A stretch of 64,000 nucleotides of DNA from Salinimicrobium sediminilitoris (GCF_020866905.1 NZ_JAIVCC010000001.1:218365-282364), one strand, 5' to 3'; counted from the stretch's first letter, positions 36,804-45,333 are shown. The notes: generated by a model from the sequence alone, not told the origin. Program-made: numbers and translations.

Positions 36804-36833
36804 CAAATGTAAGGATTAGTTGGAAGAATGAAA
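36804..36833 (-). promoter_or_regulatory. Candidate promoter of the antiterminator gene
   Basis: On the minus strand TACATTTG (36804-36811) is a full TAnnTTTG match, with TTT at the -33 position 19 nt upstream instead of TTG. The predicted start near 36797 gives a leader of about 75 nt that contains the hairpin at 36749-36782. Confidence 0.5.
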
Positions 36834-36985
36834 AGGAGGAAATGATTTGAAAATTTGAAGATGTGAGAATGTGAAGATTGGGAGGGGAAGTTTTCTTGGC
36901 CACGAATACACGAATGGTTTTAATTATTCGGCCCCCTAATTACCGAACAAAACTTACCCACCAATCACGGGGAACTGCCGATTTT

Positions 36986-36999
36986 CTTTTCCCGGCTCC
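36986..36999. repeat. Half copy of the CTTTTCCCGGCTCC hairpin repeat
   Basis: CTTTTCCCGGCTCC is the left arm of the hairpin family seen at 1044-1086, 37562-37616 and 39442-39483. The right arm is missing; the RelE/ParE-type toxin gene ends 9 bp further on. It may be a decayed copy. Confidence 0.5.
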
Positions 37000-37008
37000 T
37001 CCCTGGAA

Positions 37009-37302
37009 TTAGTAAATCGGTCTCTGTTTGGCACCTCGAAAATTAATTATTATAATTTTATTTTCAGCAGGTATCCACTTGTATATCAGGTAATTATTTT
37101 TGTCGATAAGTGCTTTTCGGAGTTTTTTATACTTATGGGAGTTTTTAAATAATTCTGGCTGGTTTTGTAAATTTATTATAAGACTATCAATTTTTTGGTT
37201 CAGGCTAATAATCTCTTTTACAGTCCATTCTTTTTCAAGATAACCCATTACTTTCTCAAGACCAATTACTGCCTGGTGGGTCCAGACTACTTTTGTAGCC
37301 AT
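37009..37302 (-). CDS. RelE/ParE-type toxin
   Basis: 97 aa. ATKVVWTHQAVIGLEKVMGY and LEKEWTVKEIISLNQKID form the helical start; the C-terminal half has strands NNYLIYKWIPAENKIIIIN and ends FRGAKQRP, a pattern typical of ParE/RelE-type small toxins. It could be a gyrase inhibitor or a ribosome-dependent nuclease; the subfamily cannot be decided. It overlaps its antitoxin gene by 16 bp. Confidence 0.8.
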   Translation of the reverse strand: MATKVVWTHQAVIGLEKVMGYLEKEWTVKEIISLNQKIDSLIINLQNQPELFKNSHKYKKLRKALIDKNNYLIYKWIPAENKIIIINFRGAKQRPIY

Positions 37303-37520
37303 TTATTAAACTTTTTCCTGACTTCCTCATGGTCAATTACCTCTCCGCTATCAGCTTGTAATAAACCAATATAAATTTCGTCTATCTCTTCCTCGTTGAG
37401 ATCATCCCACCAATCAGTAGATTCTTCCTCTAAAATGGACTTCACTCTTTTTAAAACACTCTCTTCATCTGTTTGAAGTAGGAGCTGCATAAGTTCCAGT
37501 TTTGTGGCCTTTATATCCAT
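37287..37520 (-). CDS. Antitoxin of the RelE/ParE-type module
   Basis: 77 aa from the ATG at 37520, starting MDIKATKLELMQLLLQTDEE. A longer open frame runs upstream but its sequence comes from a hairpin repeat, so the shorter start is preferred. The acidic middle (ESTDWWDDLNEEEIDEIYIG) and short size fit an antitoxin partner for the overlapping toxin gene. No DNA-binding fold is obvious from sequence. Confidence 0.75.
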   Translation of the reverse strand: MDIKATKLELMQLLLQTDEESVLKRVKSILEEESTDWWDDLNEEEIDEIYIGLLQADSGEVIDHEEVRKKFNKWLQK

Positions 37521-37561
37521 AACCAAGATCTTTAACTCAAAGATAAGTAATAATTTAATTA

Positions 37562-37616
37562 TTTTTCCCGGCTCCTCCCGAAACCTAGGGAAAGGGTGAG
37601 GGGCGAAACGGGAAAA
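37562..37616. repeat. Hairpin repeat TTTTCCCG/CGGGAAAA
   Basis: TTTTTCCCGGCTCCTCCCG at the left and ACGGGAAAAG at the right form complementary arms around a core containing CTAGGGAAAGGGTGAGGGG. It is related to the elements at 1044-1086 and 39442-39483. It lies 42 bp upstream of the antitoxin start and may belong to its leader. Confidence 0.6.
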
Positions 37617-37899
37617 GGCGCAGCAAAAAAAGTAACTATACTTTCTTACTTCTGAAATCTTATATTCCCTGCCTCTCTTCTCGATACTATTTCCTCTTGC
37701 TGCGCTCAAAGAAATCACTCGAAGAGACGGCCACTGTAATTGTAGTTTAAACTCCACCTTCACTGTCCTCTGCCACCAGATAAATGGCCAACGGTTAAAA
37801 GCTCTTCACACCATTACTTCGTCGCTTGCTCACTCCATTTAGAAAGGCCAACTCTCCTGTGCTAAAGCTTCGGCGGGCGGGCAGCCGCTAGCTCAAATG

Positions 37900-38345
37900 A
37901 TGAGATCCTTCGTCTCATCATCTTTCTACCCAAAGAAAATGTTCTGTTGAAATGACAGAAGAAATTCTAAATAAAAAAGATAAACATCAGGTGTAAATCA
38001 AAAGAACTGACAACAGAGAACTGACACCTGATCAAAAGATGAGATCCCTCGTCGCATCATCTTTCTCACGAAAGAAAAAGCTCTGTCGAGATGACAGAAG
38101 AAATCAGTAGGCAGTACGAAGTACTAGTCGGCAGTAAGTGCTTTTGGTGTGTGTGAAGAATAATAAATAAAGAAGATAAACATCAGGTGTAAATCAAAAG
38201 AACGGACAACAGAGAACTGACACCTGATCAAAAGATGAGATCCCTTGTCACGAAAGAAAAAGCTCTGTCGAGATGACAGAAGAAATTCAGTCGGCAGTAC
38301 GTAGTACTAAGTCGGCAGTAAGTGCTTAGTGTGTGTTTGAAGATT
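37900..38345. repeat. Three-copy interspersed repeat with GATGAGATCCCTCGTC and CAGGTGT arms
   Basis: There is no gene in the gap 37521-38548. A unit containing GATAAACATCAGGTGTAAAT...GACACCTGATCAAAAGATGAGATCCC occurs at about 37979-38050 and 38160-38250, and its beginning again near 38357. Each is preceded by a piece ending GCTCTGTCGAGATGACAGAAG. CAGGTGT and ACACCTG within a unit are complementary. A related piece lies at 39605-39680 (TGATGAGATCTCTCGTCGC). Confidence 0.75.
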
Positions 38346-38423
38346 AATAAATAAAAGGATAAACATCAGGTGTAAAATCAAAAAAACTGATAACCGAGAA
38401 CTGATAACAGAGAACTGGCAACA

Positions 38424-38560
38424 GGAAACAGGAAACAGGAAACAGGAAACAGGAAAACTCCCAACCCGTAACCCGCAACGATTTTCACTCCATCACTCCA
38501 TCACTCCGTCACTCCATCACTCCGTCACTCCATCACTCCGTCACTCCATCACTCCGTCAC
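38424..38560. repeat. (GGAAACA)4 heptad and (TCACTCCA/G)9 octad tracts
   Basis: Four GGAAACA copies plus a partial fill 38424-38457. Nine TCACTCCA or TCACTCCG octads fill 38485-38556. The last octad contains the stop codon of the lipoprotein gene on the minus strand (TGA, complement of TCA at 38549-38551). Confidence 0.9.
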
Positions 38561-39196
38561 AACATTAACATCCGTAAAAAACAACTCAAAACTCCCATCC
38601 TCACTTCGGTGCATTTTAGCAATGGCTATTCCCTCAAAAACTTCATAATCTTCCCAGGTAGTAGCCAATGGATTTTCTCTACTTCCTCCAGATAGGTATA
38701 CCCATTCCTGTATCATATAATCATTTCCAAAGTAGACTTCGTACATGTCTCCCGGGGTATAACCTGCGCCATCGGGATAGGTGACGGTGACGCGCTGCAT
38801 TTCTTCACCGCTGATAGGCGCTGTAGCCTCTTCCGTATGCTCCCATTCCATCTCATCCCATACCAGGTGGAATGGAAACAGCAGCCAGTACTGATCATTA
38901 ATGAACCGCTGATCTACCGCTTCATGTTGAGAAGCCTCTGTTTCGTAGTTGTAGCTTACCGTACTGTCGGGCGTTGTGAGGGTAGCTGTCTTCTCCTGTG
39001 GCCGCCACGTCCAGGCTCTGCTGGTCCTCAGCGTATCATTAACTTTTACATTAAAGGTGTAGCGGAGTTCCTTTACATCATCAAAATTTTGTATTCCGTT
39101 AGCTTCAGCTATTTTTTGCACAATAGTTTGATCTTCATTTTTATTGCAGGATGTGATGGCAACGAGAAGGAGAACGAGGAGAGTGATCTTTTTCAT
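38549..39196 (-). CDS. Hypothetical lipoprotein
   Basis: 215 aa. The signal peptide MKKITLLVLLLVAITSC ends in a lipobox (AITSC), so it is lipid-anchored and probably surface or periplasmic. The body is rich in beta-type sequence (MYEVYFGNDYMIQEWVYL, SFELFFTDVNVV) with several tryptophans, and resembles no domain I can name securely. The last three residues and the stop codon are encoded by the octad repeat tract that follows. No operon partner: both neighbouring gaps exceed 400 bp. Confidence 0.78.
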   Translation of the reverse strand: MKKITLLVLLLVAITSCNKNEDQTIVQKIAEANGIQNFDDVKELRYTFNVKVNDTLRTSRAWTWRPQEKTATLTTPDSTVSYNYETEASQHEAVDQRFINDQYWLLFPFHLVWDEMEWEHTEEATAPISGEEMQRVTVTYPDGAGYTPGDMYEVYFGNDYMIQEWVYLSGGSRENPLATTWEDYEVFEGIAIAKMHRSEDGSFELFFTDVNVVTE

Positions 39197-39441
39197 ATAA
39201 TTATAGTTGGTATTGGATAAAGATATGAAAATGGGGGATTAGTTAATTGGTGAATTGGGGATTGGTGAATTAGTTAACTAGTTACCTGGGGATTGGTTAA
39301 TCGATAAATTAAAAAGCACGATTCCAAGCCAAAATTCACAATTCACCATGAGAACAAAGTCTAAAGGCTAATACCCCATCACTAACAGCTATCAGTTTAT
39401 AATAATAAAACCGCCAGCTAATCACTGCGCACTGCCAACTA

Positions 39442-39483
39442 CTTTTCCCGGCTCGCTTTACGGCCAGGACAAAATGGGAAAAG
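39442..39483. repeat. Hairpin repeat CTTTTCCCG/TGGGAAAAG
   Basis: CTTTTCCCG (39442-39450) and GGGAAAAG (39476-39483) are complementary around a loop with CTCGCTTTACGGCCAGG. It is another member of the hairpin family at 1044-1086. The rest of 39197-39723 holds GGGGATTGG words and a TGATGAGATCTCTCGTCGC repeat but no gene. Confidence 0.6.
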
Positions 39484-39723
39484 GGCGGGGGAGAGGATTA
39501 GCAGTAACTTTTCTCCTTACCGGGAATAATATTGCCTGTCTCGCCGGTAGGCTGGCTTCAGTTGCAGGAAAAGCTCCTTCGAAAGGACGTATATAACCAG
39601 CATTCAATAGCTCAAATGATGAGATCTCTCGTCGCTCCCTCTTTCTCACGAAAGAAAAAGCTCTGTCGAGATGACAACAAAACCTTTTTTACTTCTAACT
39701 TCTACCTTCGTAAATCTAACTTC

Positions 39724-40479
39724 CTAAAGCGCTTTCACACTCATTCCCCCATCAGCAACTATGTTTTGTCCGGTAATGAAGGATGATTTATCCATGGCCA
39801 AAAATGCTATTATCGAAGCAATTTCTTCGGGTTCTGCGATGCGGTGGAGAGGAGTTCTCCTTAAGATCATCTCCTTTCTTTCGCCTTGCAGAACTGAATC
39901 TGTAAGCGGAGTACGGGTGTACCAGGGAGAAACTGCGTTTACCCTAATATGATCTCTTGCCCATTCTACTGCCAGACTACGGGTTTGCTGCAAAAGTCCG
40001 GCTTTAGCCATAGCATAGGGCGTACCGGTGCCCACATCCTGGGTCGCAGCAGCCGACGCTATGTTGATGATCTTTCCATTTTTGGACTTCACTAGTTGTG
40101 GATAAAGTTCCCGGGCCAGCAGAAACGGCGATATTAGATTGGTCTCGAGTACCTGCCGGTGTTCATCTTCTGAAATTTCAGTAGCTTTCTTCCGAATGTT
40201 GATCCCGGCGTTATTTACCAGAATGGTCACAGCTTTCCAGTTGTTATCTACCCAGGTCGAGATCTTTTGACGGTCTTCAGCTTTCGTAACATCAGCAACT
40301 ATTCCTTTTACTTTGTATCCGTCCGAAGTGAATTCATCTTCTACCTTCAGGATATCATCTGCATTCCTGGCGGTGAACAGTACTTCTGCACCCAATTTTA
40401 AGAATTCAAGTACGGTCGCACGACCAATTCCTTTGGAGCCGCCGGTAATGACAGCCGTTTGTCCTTTTAAGTTCCACAT
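39724..40479 (-). CDS. SDR-family oxidoreductase
   Basis: This classical short-chain dehydrogenase has 251 aa. The cofactor motif AVITGGSKGIGRATVLEFLK is at about residues 9-28; NNAGIN is at about 90; the serine is in INIASAAATQ; and Y-x3-K is in TPYAMAKAGLLQ. It ends ADGGMSVKAL. It resembles tropinone-reductase-like or sugar/ketone dehydrogenases; arginines after the second strand (FTARNADD) suggest NADP(H). Substrate unknown. It stands alone with repeat-filled gaps on both sides. Confidence 0.88.
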   Translation of the reverse strand: MWNLKGQTAVITGGSKGIGRATVLEFLKLGAEVLFTARNADDILKVEDEFTSDGYKVKGIVADVTKAEDRQKISTWVDNNWKAVTILVNNAGINIRKKATEISEDEHRQVLETNLISPFLLARELYPQLVKSKNGKIINIASAAATQDVGTGTPYAMAKAGLLQQTRSLAVEWARDHIRVNAVSPWYTRTPLTDSVLQGERKEMILRRTPLHRIAEPEEIASIIAFLAMDKSSFITGQNIVADGGMSVKAL

Positions 40480-40601
40480 GTTTTTGTTATTAGTTAATTA
40501 GTGATCGGTTAATTGGAAAAGGTTTAGTTTTTCATTTCTAAATCGTTAATTCTAATACTAAATTACTGCTTTTCATCGGCTTGTCTCCTAAGGTAATTAA
40601 T

Positions 40602-40940
40602 TTATCCATTGATCAATTTTATACAAGACTCAGTTTGGTGACGGACGTTTTGTAGGATTTCATCCGAGATATAATCCCATGCCTTTGCTTCTAAAGTGTG
40701 GTCCAGGATTTCTGCTATTGAGCCCCGGGCATTCAAGAGAAATTTTATATTTTCTTTGTAATGATATCTACCCCATCCTTCTGCTATGTTAGCTGTAGCT
40801 GATCTAGAAGCTCGCAAGAGTTGAGAATATAATTCGAATCGCTCCGATTTTGGTAAAGAAGGGAGAATTTTTTCTTTAATGTAAGTTTTCAGTTCATTAC
40901 AAACCTGCCAACATTGAAGGTTTTCAAAATTCTCTGCCAT
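40602..40940 (-). CDS. Four-helix-bundle protein (23S rRNA IVP-like)
   Basis: 112 aa. The family motif is SRSATANIAEGWGR, followed by KENIKFLLNARGSIAEILDH. These proteins were first found in intervening sequences of 23S rRNA genes and are also common as standalone genes in Bacteroidota. Function not known. Flanks carry TAATCCC and GGTTAATT words. It lies 127 bp from the left end of the IS3 element. Confidence 0.88.
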   Translation of the reverse strand: MAENFENLQCWQVCNELKTYIKEKILPSLPKSERFELYSQLLRASRSATANIAEGWGRYHYKENIKFLLNARGSIAEILDHTLEAKAWDYISDEILQNVRHQTESCIKLING

Positions 40941-41107
40941 CTTCTTTTTGGTTATTTGATTAATTAGAGAGTGGTCAGGTTTTTATTTTCCCTAATCCCT
41001 GAAATTGGTTAATCAGTTAATTGGGGAATGGTTAATTGTTTTTTTAATTTCCCTAATCCCTAATCCCTGTACGTCCCTGATATAGGTTGACCACAAAATC
41101 AACTTGT

Positions 41108-41506
41108 ATGAAACCCAATGTACGATTATTGCGAAAATCTCGTCAGTATTCTGATGAATTCAAGAGACAAATTGTTGCCGATTTTGAAAGTGGAGAGTTT
41201 AGTGTCAATCAACTTTCAAAGCTTCATGGAATAGCTAATCAGGTCATTTACCGATGGATTTATAAATTTTCTACCTTTAACGAGAAAGGTTTTAGAGTCG
41301 TAGAAATAAAAGACAGTAGCAATAAAAAGATGCAAGAGCTGGAATCCAGGAACAAAGAACTGGAGGCAGCTTTAGGACGTAAACAGATACAGCTGGATTA
41401 TCTGGAAAAGATGATTGAACTGGCTAAGTCAGAGCTGGATATCGACATTAAAAAAAACTACAGCACCCCACAGTCAACTGGTTCAGGAAAAACAAAGAAA
41501 AAGTGA
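41108..41506 (+). CDS. IS3-family transposase OrfA
   Basis: 132 aa from the ATG at 41108 (an earlier non-ATG in-frame start exists within the terminal inverted repeat region). SRQYSDEFKRQIVADFESGE and SVNQLSKLHGIANQVIYRWI are the helix-turn-helix that binds the IS ends. The C-terminal LEAALGRKQIQLDYLEKMI leucine zipper mediates oligomerisation. Near the end ...AAG AAA AAG TGA gives a possible -1 slippage site, so an OrfAB fusion can be made. Confidence 0.88.
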   Translation: MKPNVRLLRKSRQYSDEFKRQIVADFESGEFSVNQLSKLHGIANQVIYRWIYKFSTFNEKGFRVVEIKDSSNKKMQELESRNKELEAALGRKQIQLDYLEKMIELAKSELDIDIKKNYSTPQSTGSGKTKKK

Positions 41507-42345
41507 GTTATTCCATGAACCAATTCTATGAAGGTATCGGGATCAGTAAACAAGCTGTACATCAATATGCACGAAGGCAAACTGTATTTGATCATCGCCT
41601 GATGCAGTTGATGGAAGAAGCTGATGACCTTCGAGAAGACCATCCTGGTTGTGGGGTGGAGAAAATGTACTATACTCTAAAGCCTGATTTTATTGGAAGA
41701 GATCGCTTTGTTGATACTTTTATGCAACTAGGTTATCGTCTTAAAAGGAAGAAGAATTACAGACGCACCACTATTGCGGGTAAGATCTACTATCCAAACA
41801 AGATAAAAGGCATAGAGATCAATGCACCTTCGGTGATCTGGCAAAGTGATATCACTTATTACCGGGTAGGAGATAAATTTTATTATGCAGTCTTCATTAT
41901 AGATGTCTACACTAAGAAATTAGTTGGCTATGAAGTCTCTGATCACATGAGGGGGACAGCAAACCTGAAGGCTTTAAAGATGGCTTTAAAAGACAATAAA
42001 GCTCCAAAGATCCATCACTCAGATCGAGGGAGTCAGTACACTTACAAATCCTATATTGATCTTTTAAAGTCCAATACAACGACGATCAGTATGGCTTTAA
42101 GTGCCCAGGATAATGCTTATGCCGAAAGGATCAACAGAACGATTAAAGAGGAATATCTGGATCACTGGAAACCACAAACTTTTACTCAACTTAAAAGTCA
42201 GGTGAAAAAGGCAGTGAAGAACTACAATAGTAAAAGATCACATGGTCACTTAGAAAAAAGAAACCCTGAAGAGTTCATCAATTATTGGTTAACCCTCGAA
42301 CCAGAAGAGCGACCAGTAATTACTATTTTTGATAATGAAAATTAA
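41503..42345 (+). CDS. IS3-family transposase OrfB (DDE)
   Basis: 280 aa in the -1 frame relative to orfA, overlapping by 4 bp. It contains an HTH_21-like region followed by the rve catalytic core with DDE residues in VIWQSDITYY (first D), IHHSDRGSQYT (second D) and AYAERINRTIKEEYL (E). A GTG at 41503 and ATG at 41515 are possible independent starts, but the active protein is usually the frameshift fusion. The catalytic core is intact. Confidence 0.9.
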   Translation: MSYSMNQFYEGIGISKQAVHQYARRQTVFDHRLMQLMEEADDLREDHPGCGVEKMYYTLKPDFIGRDRFVDTFMQLGYRLKRKKNYRRTTIAGKIYYPNKIKGIEINAPSVIWQSDITYYRVGDKFYYAVFIIDVYTKKLVGYEVSDHMRGTANLKALKMALKDNKAPKIHHSDRGSQYTYKSYIDLLKSNTTTISMALSAQDNAYAERINRTIKEEYLDHWKPQTFTQLKSQVKKAVKNYNSKRSHGHLEKRNPEEFINYWLTLEPEERPVITIFDNEN

Positions 42346-42579
42346 CCTTTAAACCGGTCAACACTAATCAGGGAAGTTCACCTAATCCCTAATCCCTAAT
42401 CCCTAATCCCTAATCCCAGTCCTCAACTTCTATTTTCCAGTTCTCGAACTTTTTAAAAAAGGAGAGACCGCTCCAAATATGAATAAGAAATGAGAGATCA
42501 CTCTAAAATAGAGGATTCAGAAATTCTTTTCCATATTTACCGGGGCGGCCTCTTATTCTTTGGGCTGCAAATAATCGAT

Positions 42580-42735
42580 TTACAGGCTCCTTCCCGTTAG
42601 TAATTTATAAATGATCAGGATCACTGCGATTACGATCAGGATATGGATAATACTACCAAGGTCCGGAAAGGCGAAATAGCCTATCAACCATCCAATGATC
42701 AGTAAAACGATAATAAGCCACACTAAATCTCTCAT
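42580..42735 (-). CDS. Small membrane protein, lmo0937/DUF5670-like
   Basis: 51 aa, identified by reading the minus strand: it starts MRDLVWLIIVLLIIGWLIGY and ends KLLTGRSL. Two hydrophobic helices flank a GYFAFPDLGSI turn, the pattern of the lmo0937-type small membrane proteins. The start codon is ATG at 42735 and the stop TAA at 42580-42582. Function unknown; such proteins are often stress-induced. It is divergent from the IS3 element and from the kynurenine monooxygenase. Confidence 0.82.
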   Translation of the reverse strand: MRDLVWLIIVLLIIGWLIGYFAFPDLGSIIHILIVIAVILIIYKLLTGRSL

Positions 42736-43056
42736 AGTTCATAATTTGTGCAACCTTATGGCCGCTGGTTAGATATAATGGTTGTATGTATTATTAATCT
42801 GTGAATTTTTAATTAGTTTCTAACAGATTATTTATTAAATGTACAAAAGCTTTCATTCCTTGGTTTTGACTTTAACGGAGGTTTAACCCTTCGAAAATAT
42901 TAAGGTTTAAGGAATAAGGATTAATGGAAAATAGGGAAAGTGAGCGGTAACTACCTGTAACCTGAAACATTTTTGCAATCCGCAACTCGTAACCCGCAAC
43001 AGCTGCCGGGCAATACTAAACTAGCAACCGGAAAAAATTGTATTTTCGCAGGCAAC
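42736..43056. other. Spacer upstream of the kynurenine monooxygenase
   Basis: About 320 bp without an ORF. It contains A/T-rich stretches and, near 43041-43048, TATTTTCG directly before the start codon, a weak -7-like match that would give an almost leaderless transcript. No repeat of the major families was seen. Confidence 0.35.
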
Positions 43057-44403
43057 ATGCAGCACAAAAAAAATATTGCCATAGTAGGCACCGGCCTCGT
43101 CGGTTCTTTACTTGCCCTTCACCTTAAGCAAAAAGGCCATTCTGTAACCGTTTTTGACCGCCGCCCCGATGTGCGCAAGGTTGAGTTCTCGGGCCGCTCT
43201 ATTAATCTCGCCATGTCCAATCGCGGCTGGAAAGCTTTGCGTGAAGCCGGTATTGAGGAGGAGGTGAGGAAACTGGCGATTCCCCTGTATCGCCGTGCCA
43301 TGCATGTGAACAGCAGCCCCGTTTATTTTCAGAATTATGGAAAGGAAGGGGAGGCTATTTACTCGATTTCCCGCGGAGTTTTAAACCGAAAGATGATCGA
43401 CCTGGCAGAAGCTGCCGGGGCCGAATTTCGTTTTGAAGAGAAGGTATGGGATGTGGATCTAACAGAAGCCAGGCTCTACACGGGAGAATCTGAAAAAGGG
43501 GAGTGGCAGGAGTACAATTTCGACCTTATTTTCGGGGCCGATGGTGCTTTCTCACGGGTGCGTCACAAGATGCAGCGACAAAGCAGGTTTAACTATTCCC
43601 AGCATTTCATTGATGTGGGCTATAAGGAACTGCGCATTCCGGCCAATCCCGATGGTTCGCACAAGCTCGATAAAAATTCCTTTCATATATGGCCCCGTGG
43701 CAAGTTCATGTTGATTGCCATGCCCAACCTTGATGGTAGTTTTACCTGCACTTTGTTCCTGCCTTTTGAAGGGGAGCATTCCTTTGAAAGTCTCACTAAC
43801 GAAGCTAAAGCCGAGAGTTTTTTTACAGAGTTCTTTCCCGATATCAAGGACGAGATCTCCAATCTTACCCGCGACTTTTTTAAAAATCCAACCAGCGCCC
43901 TGGTGACGGTAAAATGTTATCCCTGGACCTATTATGACAAAATAGCCTTGGTCGGTGACGCCGCTCATGCCATAGTTCCTTTTTACGGGCAGGGAATGAA
44001 TGCCGGCTTTGAAGATATTTCTGAACTCAGCCGCCTTGAAACTGAATTTGGGGATGATTGGGAAAAGATCTTTGCACAATACCAGGCCCTGCGGAAGCCC
44101 AATGCCGATGCCATTGCCGAACTCAGTTACCGGAATTTTCTTGAAATGAGTAGTAAAACTGCCGATCTCGACTTTTTACTTCGGAAGAAGATCGAAAAGA
44201 AATTTGCCGCCAAACATCCTGAACAATGGATTCCTGTATATTCCAGGGTCACATTTTCTGAAGCCCCTTATGCTGAAGCTTTAAAAACCGGCGACCGGCA
44301 GGCTGCTATTATGGATAAAATAATGCAACTTCCCGAAATAGAAGAAAAATGGGAGTCGGCTGAAGTGGAGCAGAAGATCCTGGAGTTGCTTAAAGGAAGT
44401 TAG
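43057..44403 (+). CDS. kmo: Kynurenine 3-monooxygenase
   Basis: This FAD- and NADPH-dependent enzyme hydroxylates L-kynurenine to 3-hydroxykynurenine in tryptophan degradation or NAD synthesis. From the ATG at 43057 it is 448 aa, starting MQHKKNIAIVGTGLVGSLLA; upstream in-frame sequence is spacer. The Rossmann GxGxxG is at residues 10-15; FSGRSINLAMSNRGWKALRE, the DG motif FGADGAFSRVR and the second FAD motif ALVGDAAHAIVPFYGQGMNA are all characteristic. No adjacent kynurenine-pathway gene is present. Confidence 0.93.
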   Translation: MQHKKNIAIVGTGLVGSLLALHLKQKGHSVTVFDRRPDVRKVEFSGRSINLAMSNRGWKALREAGIEEEVRKLAIPLYRRAMHVNSSPVYFQNYGKEGEAIYSISRGVLNRKMIDLAEAAGAEFRFEEKVWDVDLTEARLYTGESEKGEWQEYNFDLIFGADGAFSRVRHKMQRQSRFNYSQHFIDVGYKELRIPANPDGSHKLDKNSFHIWPRGKFMLIAMPNLDGSFTCTLFLPFEGEHSFESLTNEAKAESFFTEFFPDIKDEISNLTRDFFKNPTSALVTVKCYPWTYYDKIALVGDAAHAIVPFYGQGMNAGFEDISELSRLETEFGDDWEKIFAQYQALRKPNADAIAELSYRNFLEMSSKTADLDFLLRKKIEKKFAAKHPEQWIPVYSRVTFSEAPYAEALKTGDRQAAIMDKIMQLPEIEEKWESAEVEQKILELLKGS

Positions 44404-45300
44404 ATCTACGAAGTACGAAGTACGACTTTTCTTTGTCATTGCGACAGAACTACGCGCAACCCGCAGCTCGAAATGACACGTTTATCATCCCGACAGAACG
44501 TCCTGACCGGCAGGAAAGGGAGTGACGAGGGATCTCACTTTTCTTCCTGTTCACTGTCCTCCACCCTCCGTCCACAAAAAAGAGATTTCTCAGTCGCTAA
44601 AAAAGCTCCTTCGAAATGACAATAAAACTGTAAACAGCGCTCCTTTGCTAAAGCTTCGGAGAACAGGCAACCGGCAACCTGCAACAGTTTAGAACCTGCA
44701 ACCCGCATCTCGGAACCCGCAGCTCGCAACATTTTGAAATATGCTGGATAAAACCTTCTTCAGTACTATCTTCCAAAAATGTCACTTTCAGAGACTTTCT
44801 TTTAAGGACATTATATTGACCACTGACCACTGACCACTGCTTCTTCCTGTCCACTGTCCTCCACCCTCCGTCCCCTAAAAAGAGATTTCTCAGTCGCTAA
44901 AAAAGCTCCTTCGAAATGACACCCGTTTGTCATCCCTACAGAACTTCCTGACCGACAGGGAAGGAAGTGACCAGGGATCTTACAATTCTACGTACAAAAG
45001 CTAAGCTCACATCATTTACTTCTGAATTCGCTTGTCCCCTAGGGACAAAAGATTGGTAAAAATAAAAGAGCAAGGAAAAAGAGTCCTGTAGGGACGACAG
45101 ACATACGACGCTCGACCTGTCAGACTGAGCCGCCGACAGGCGAATAGTCGAAGTCCTTTGGAACAGAAGTTTGTCATCAGCGCTTCGACTGATCCTCCCT
45201 TCGGTCGGGCTCAGCGTGACCACACCTTCCGCAGCAAACCTCTTAAGAATGCCCTTTTGAAAAGGTCTTCAGAAAAAAAATCTACATTTAATTAATTTTT
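44404..45300. repeat. Intergenic repeat zone with two copies of a ~130-bp unit
   Basis: No gene is credible. A unit beginning CTTCCTGTTCACTGTCCTCC and ending GCTCCTTCGAAATGACA occurs at about 44543-44625 and again at 44842-44922, linked by pieces of CATCCCGACAGAACGTCCTG. A GCGCTTCGACT...CGGGCTCAGCGTGAC element at 45180-45221 is the same family as the cluster at 1-895. Tracts of GCAACCCGCAGCTCG-type words lie between them. Confidence 0.75.
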
Positions 45301-45308
45301 TTGCAACG

Positions 45309-45325
45309 CGACAGAAATACTGTCG
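45309..45325 (+). promoter_or_regulatory. Perfect inverted repeat before the sigma factor gene
   Basis: CGACAG, AAATA, CTGTCG is a perfect 6-bp hairpin ending 8 bp before the proposed GTG start at 45334. It could be an operator or an mRNA hairpin that limits translation. If the TTG at 45301 were the start, the repeat would be coding instead. Confidence 0.4.
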
Positions 45326-45333
45326 TCTTTAAA

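Larger units (their letters stand above)
41068..42380 (+). mobile_element. Complete IS3-family insertion sequence
   Basis: 1313 bp. Imperfect terminal inverted repeats: left TGTACGTCCCTGATATAGG, right (complement) TGAACTTCCCTGATTAGTG. Both continue into TTGACC and start with TG, as expected for IS3. It carries orfA and orfB in overlapping frames. It is inserted in a TAATCCC heptad run, which blurs the expected 3-bp target duplication (flanks ...TCCC and CCTA...). Both ORFs are intact, so it may be active. Confidence 0.85.

Noticed and set aside
37521-37763. N-terminal extension of the RelE/ParE-module antitoxin
   Set aside because: The extra 81 residues come from a hairpin repeat and have no antitoxin-like features; ATG at 37520 gives the normal size.
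41065-42384. A clear 3-bp target duplication around the IS3 element
   Set aside because: Flanks are TCCC and CCTA in a heptad run; only two bases can be matched securely, so no duplication is claimed.
43552-44079. 175-aa minus-strand ORF opposite the kynurenine monooxygenase
   Set aside because: It is a shadow of a well-supported gene with complete FAD motifs on the other strand.
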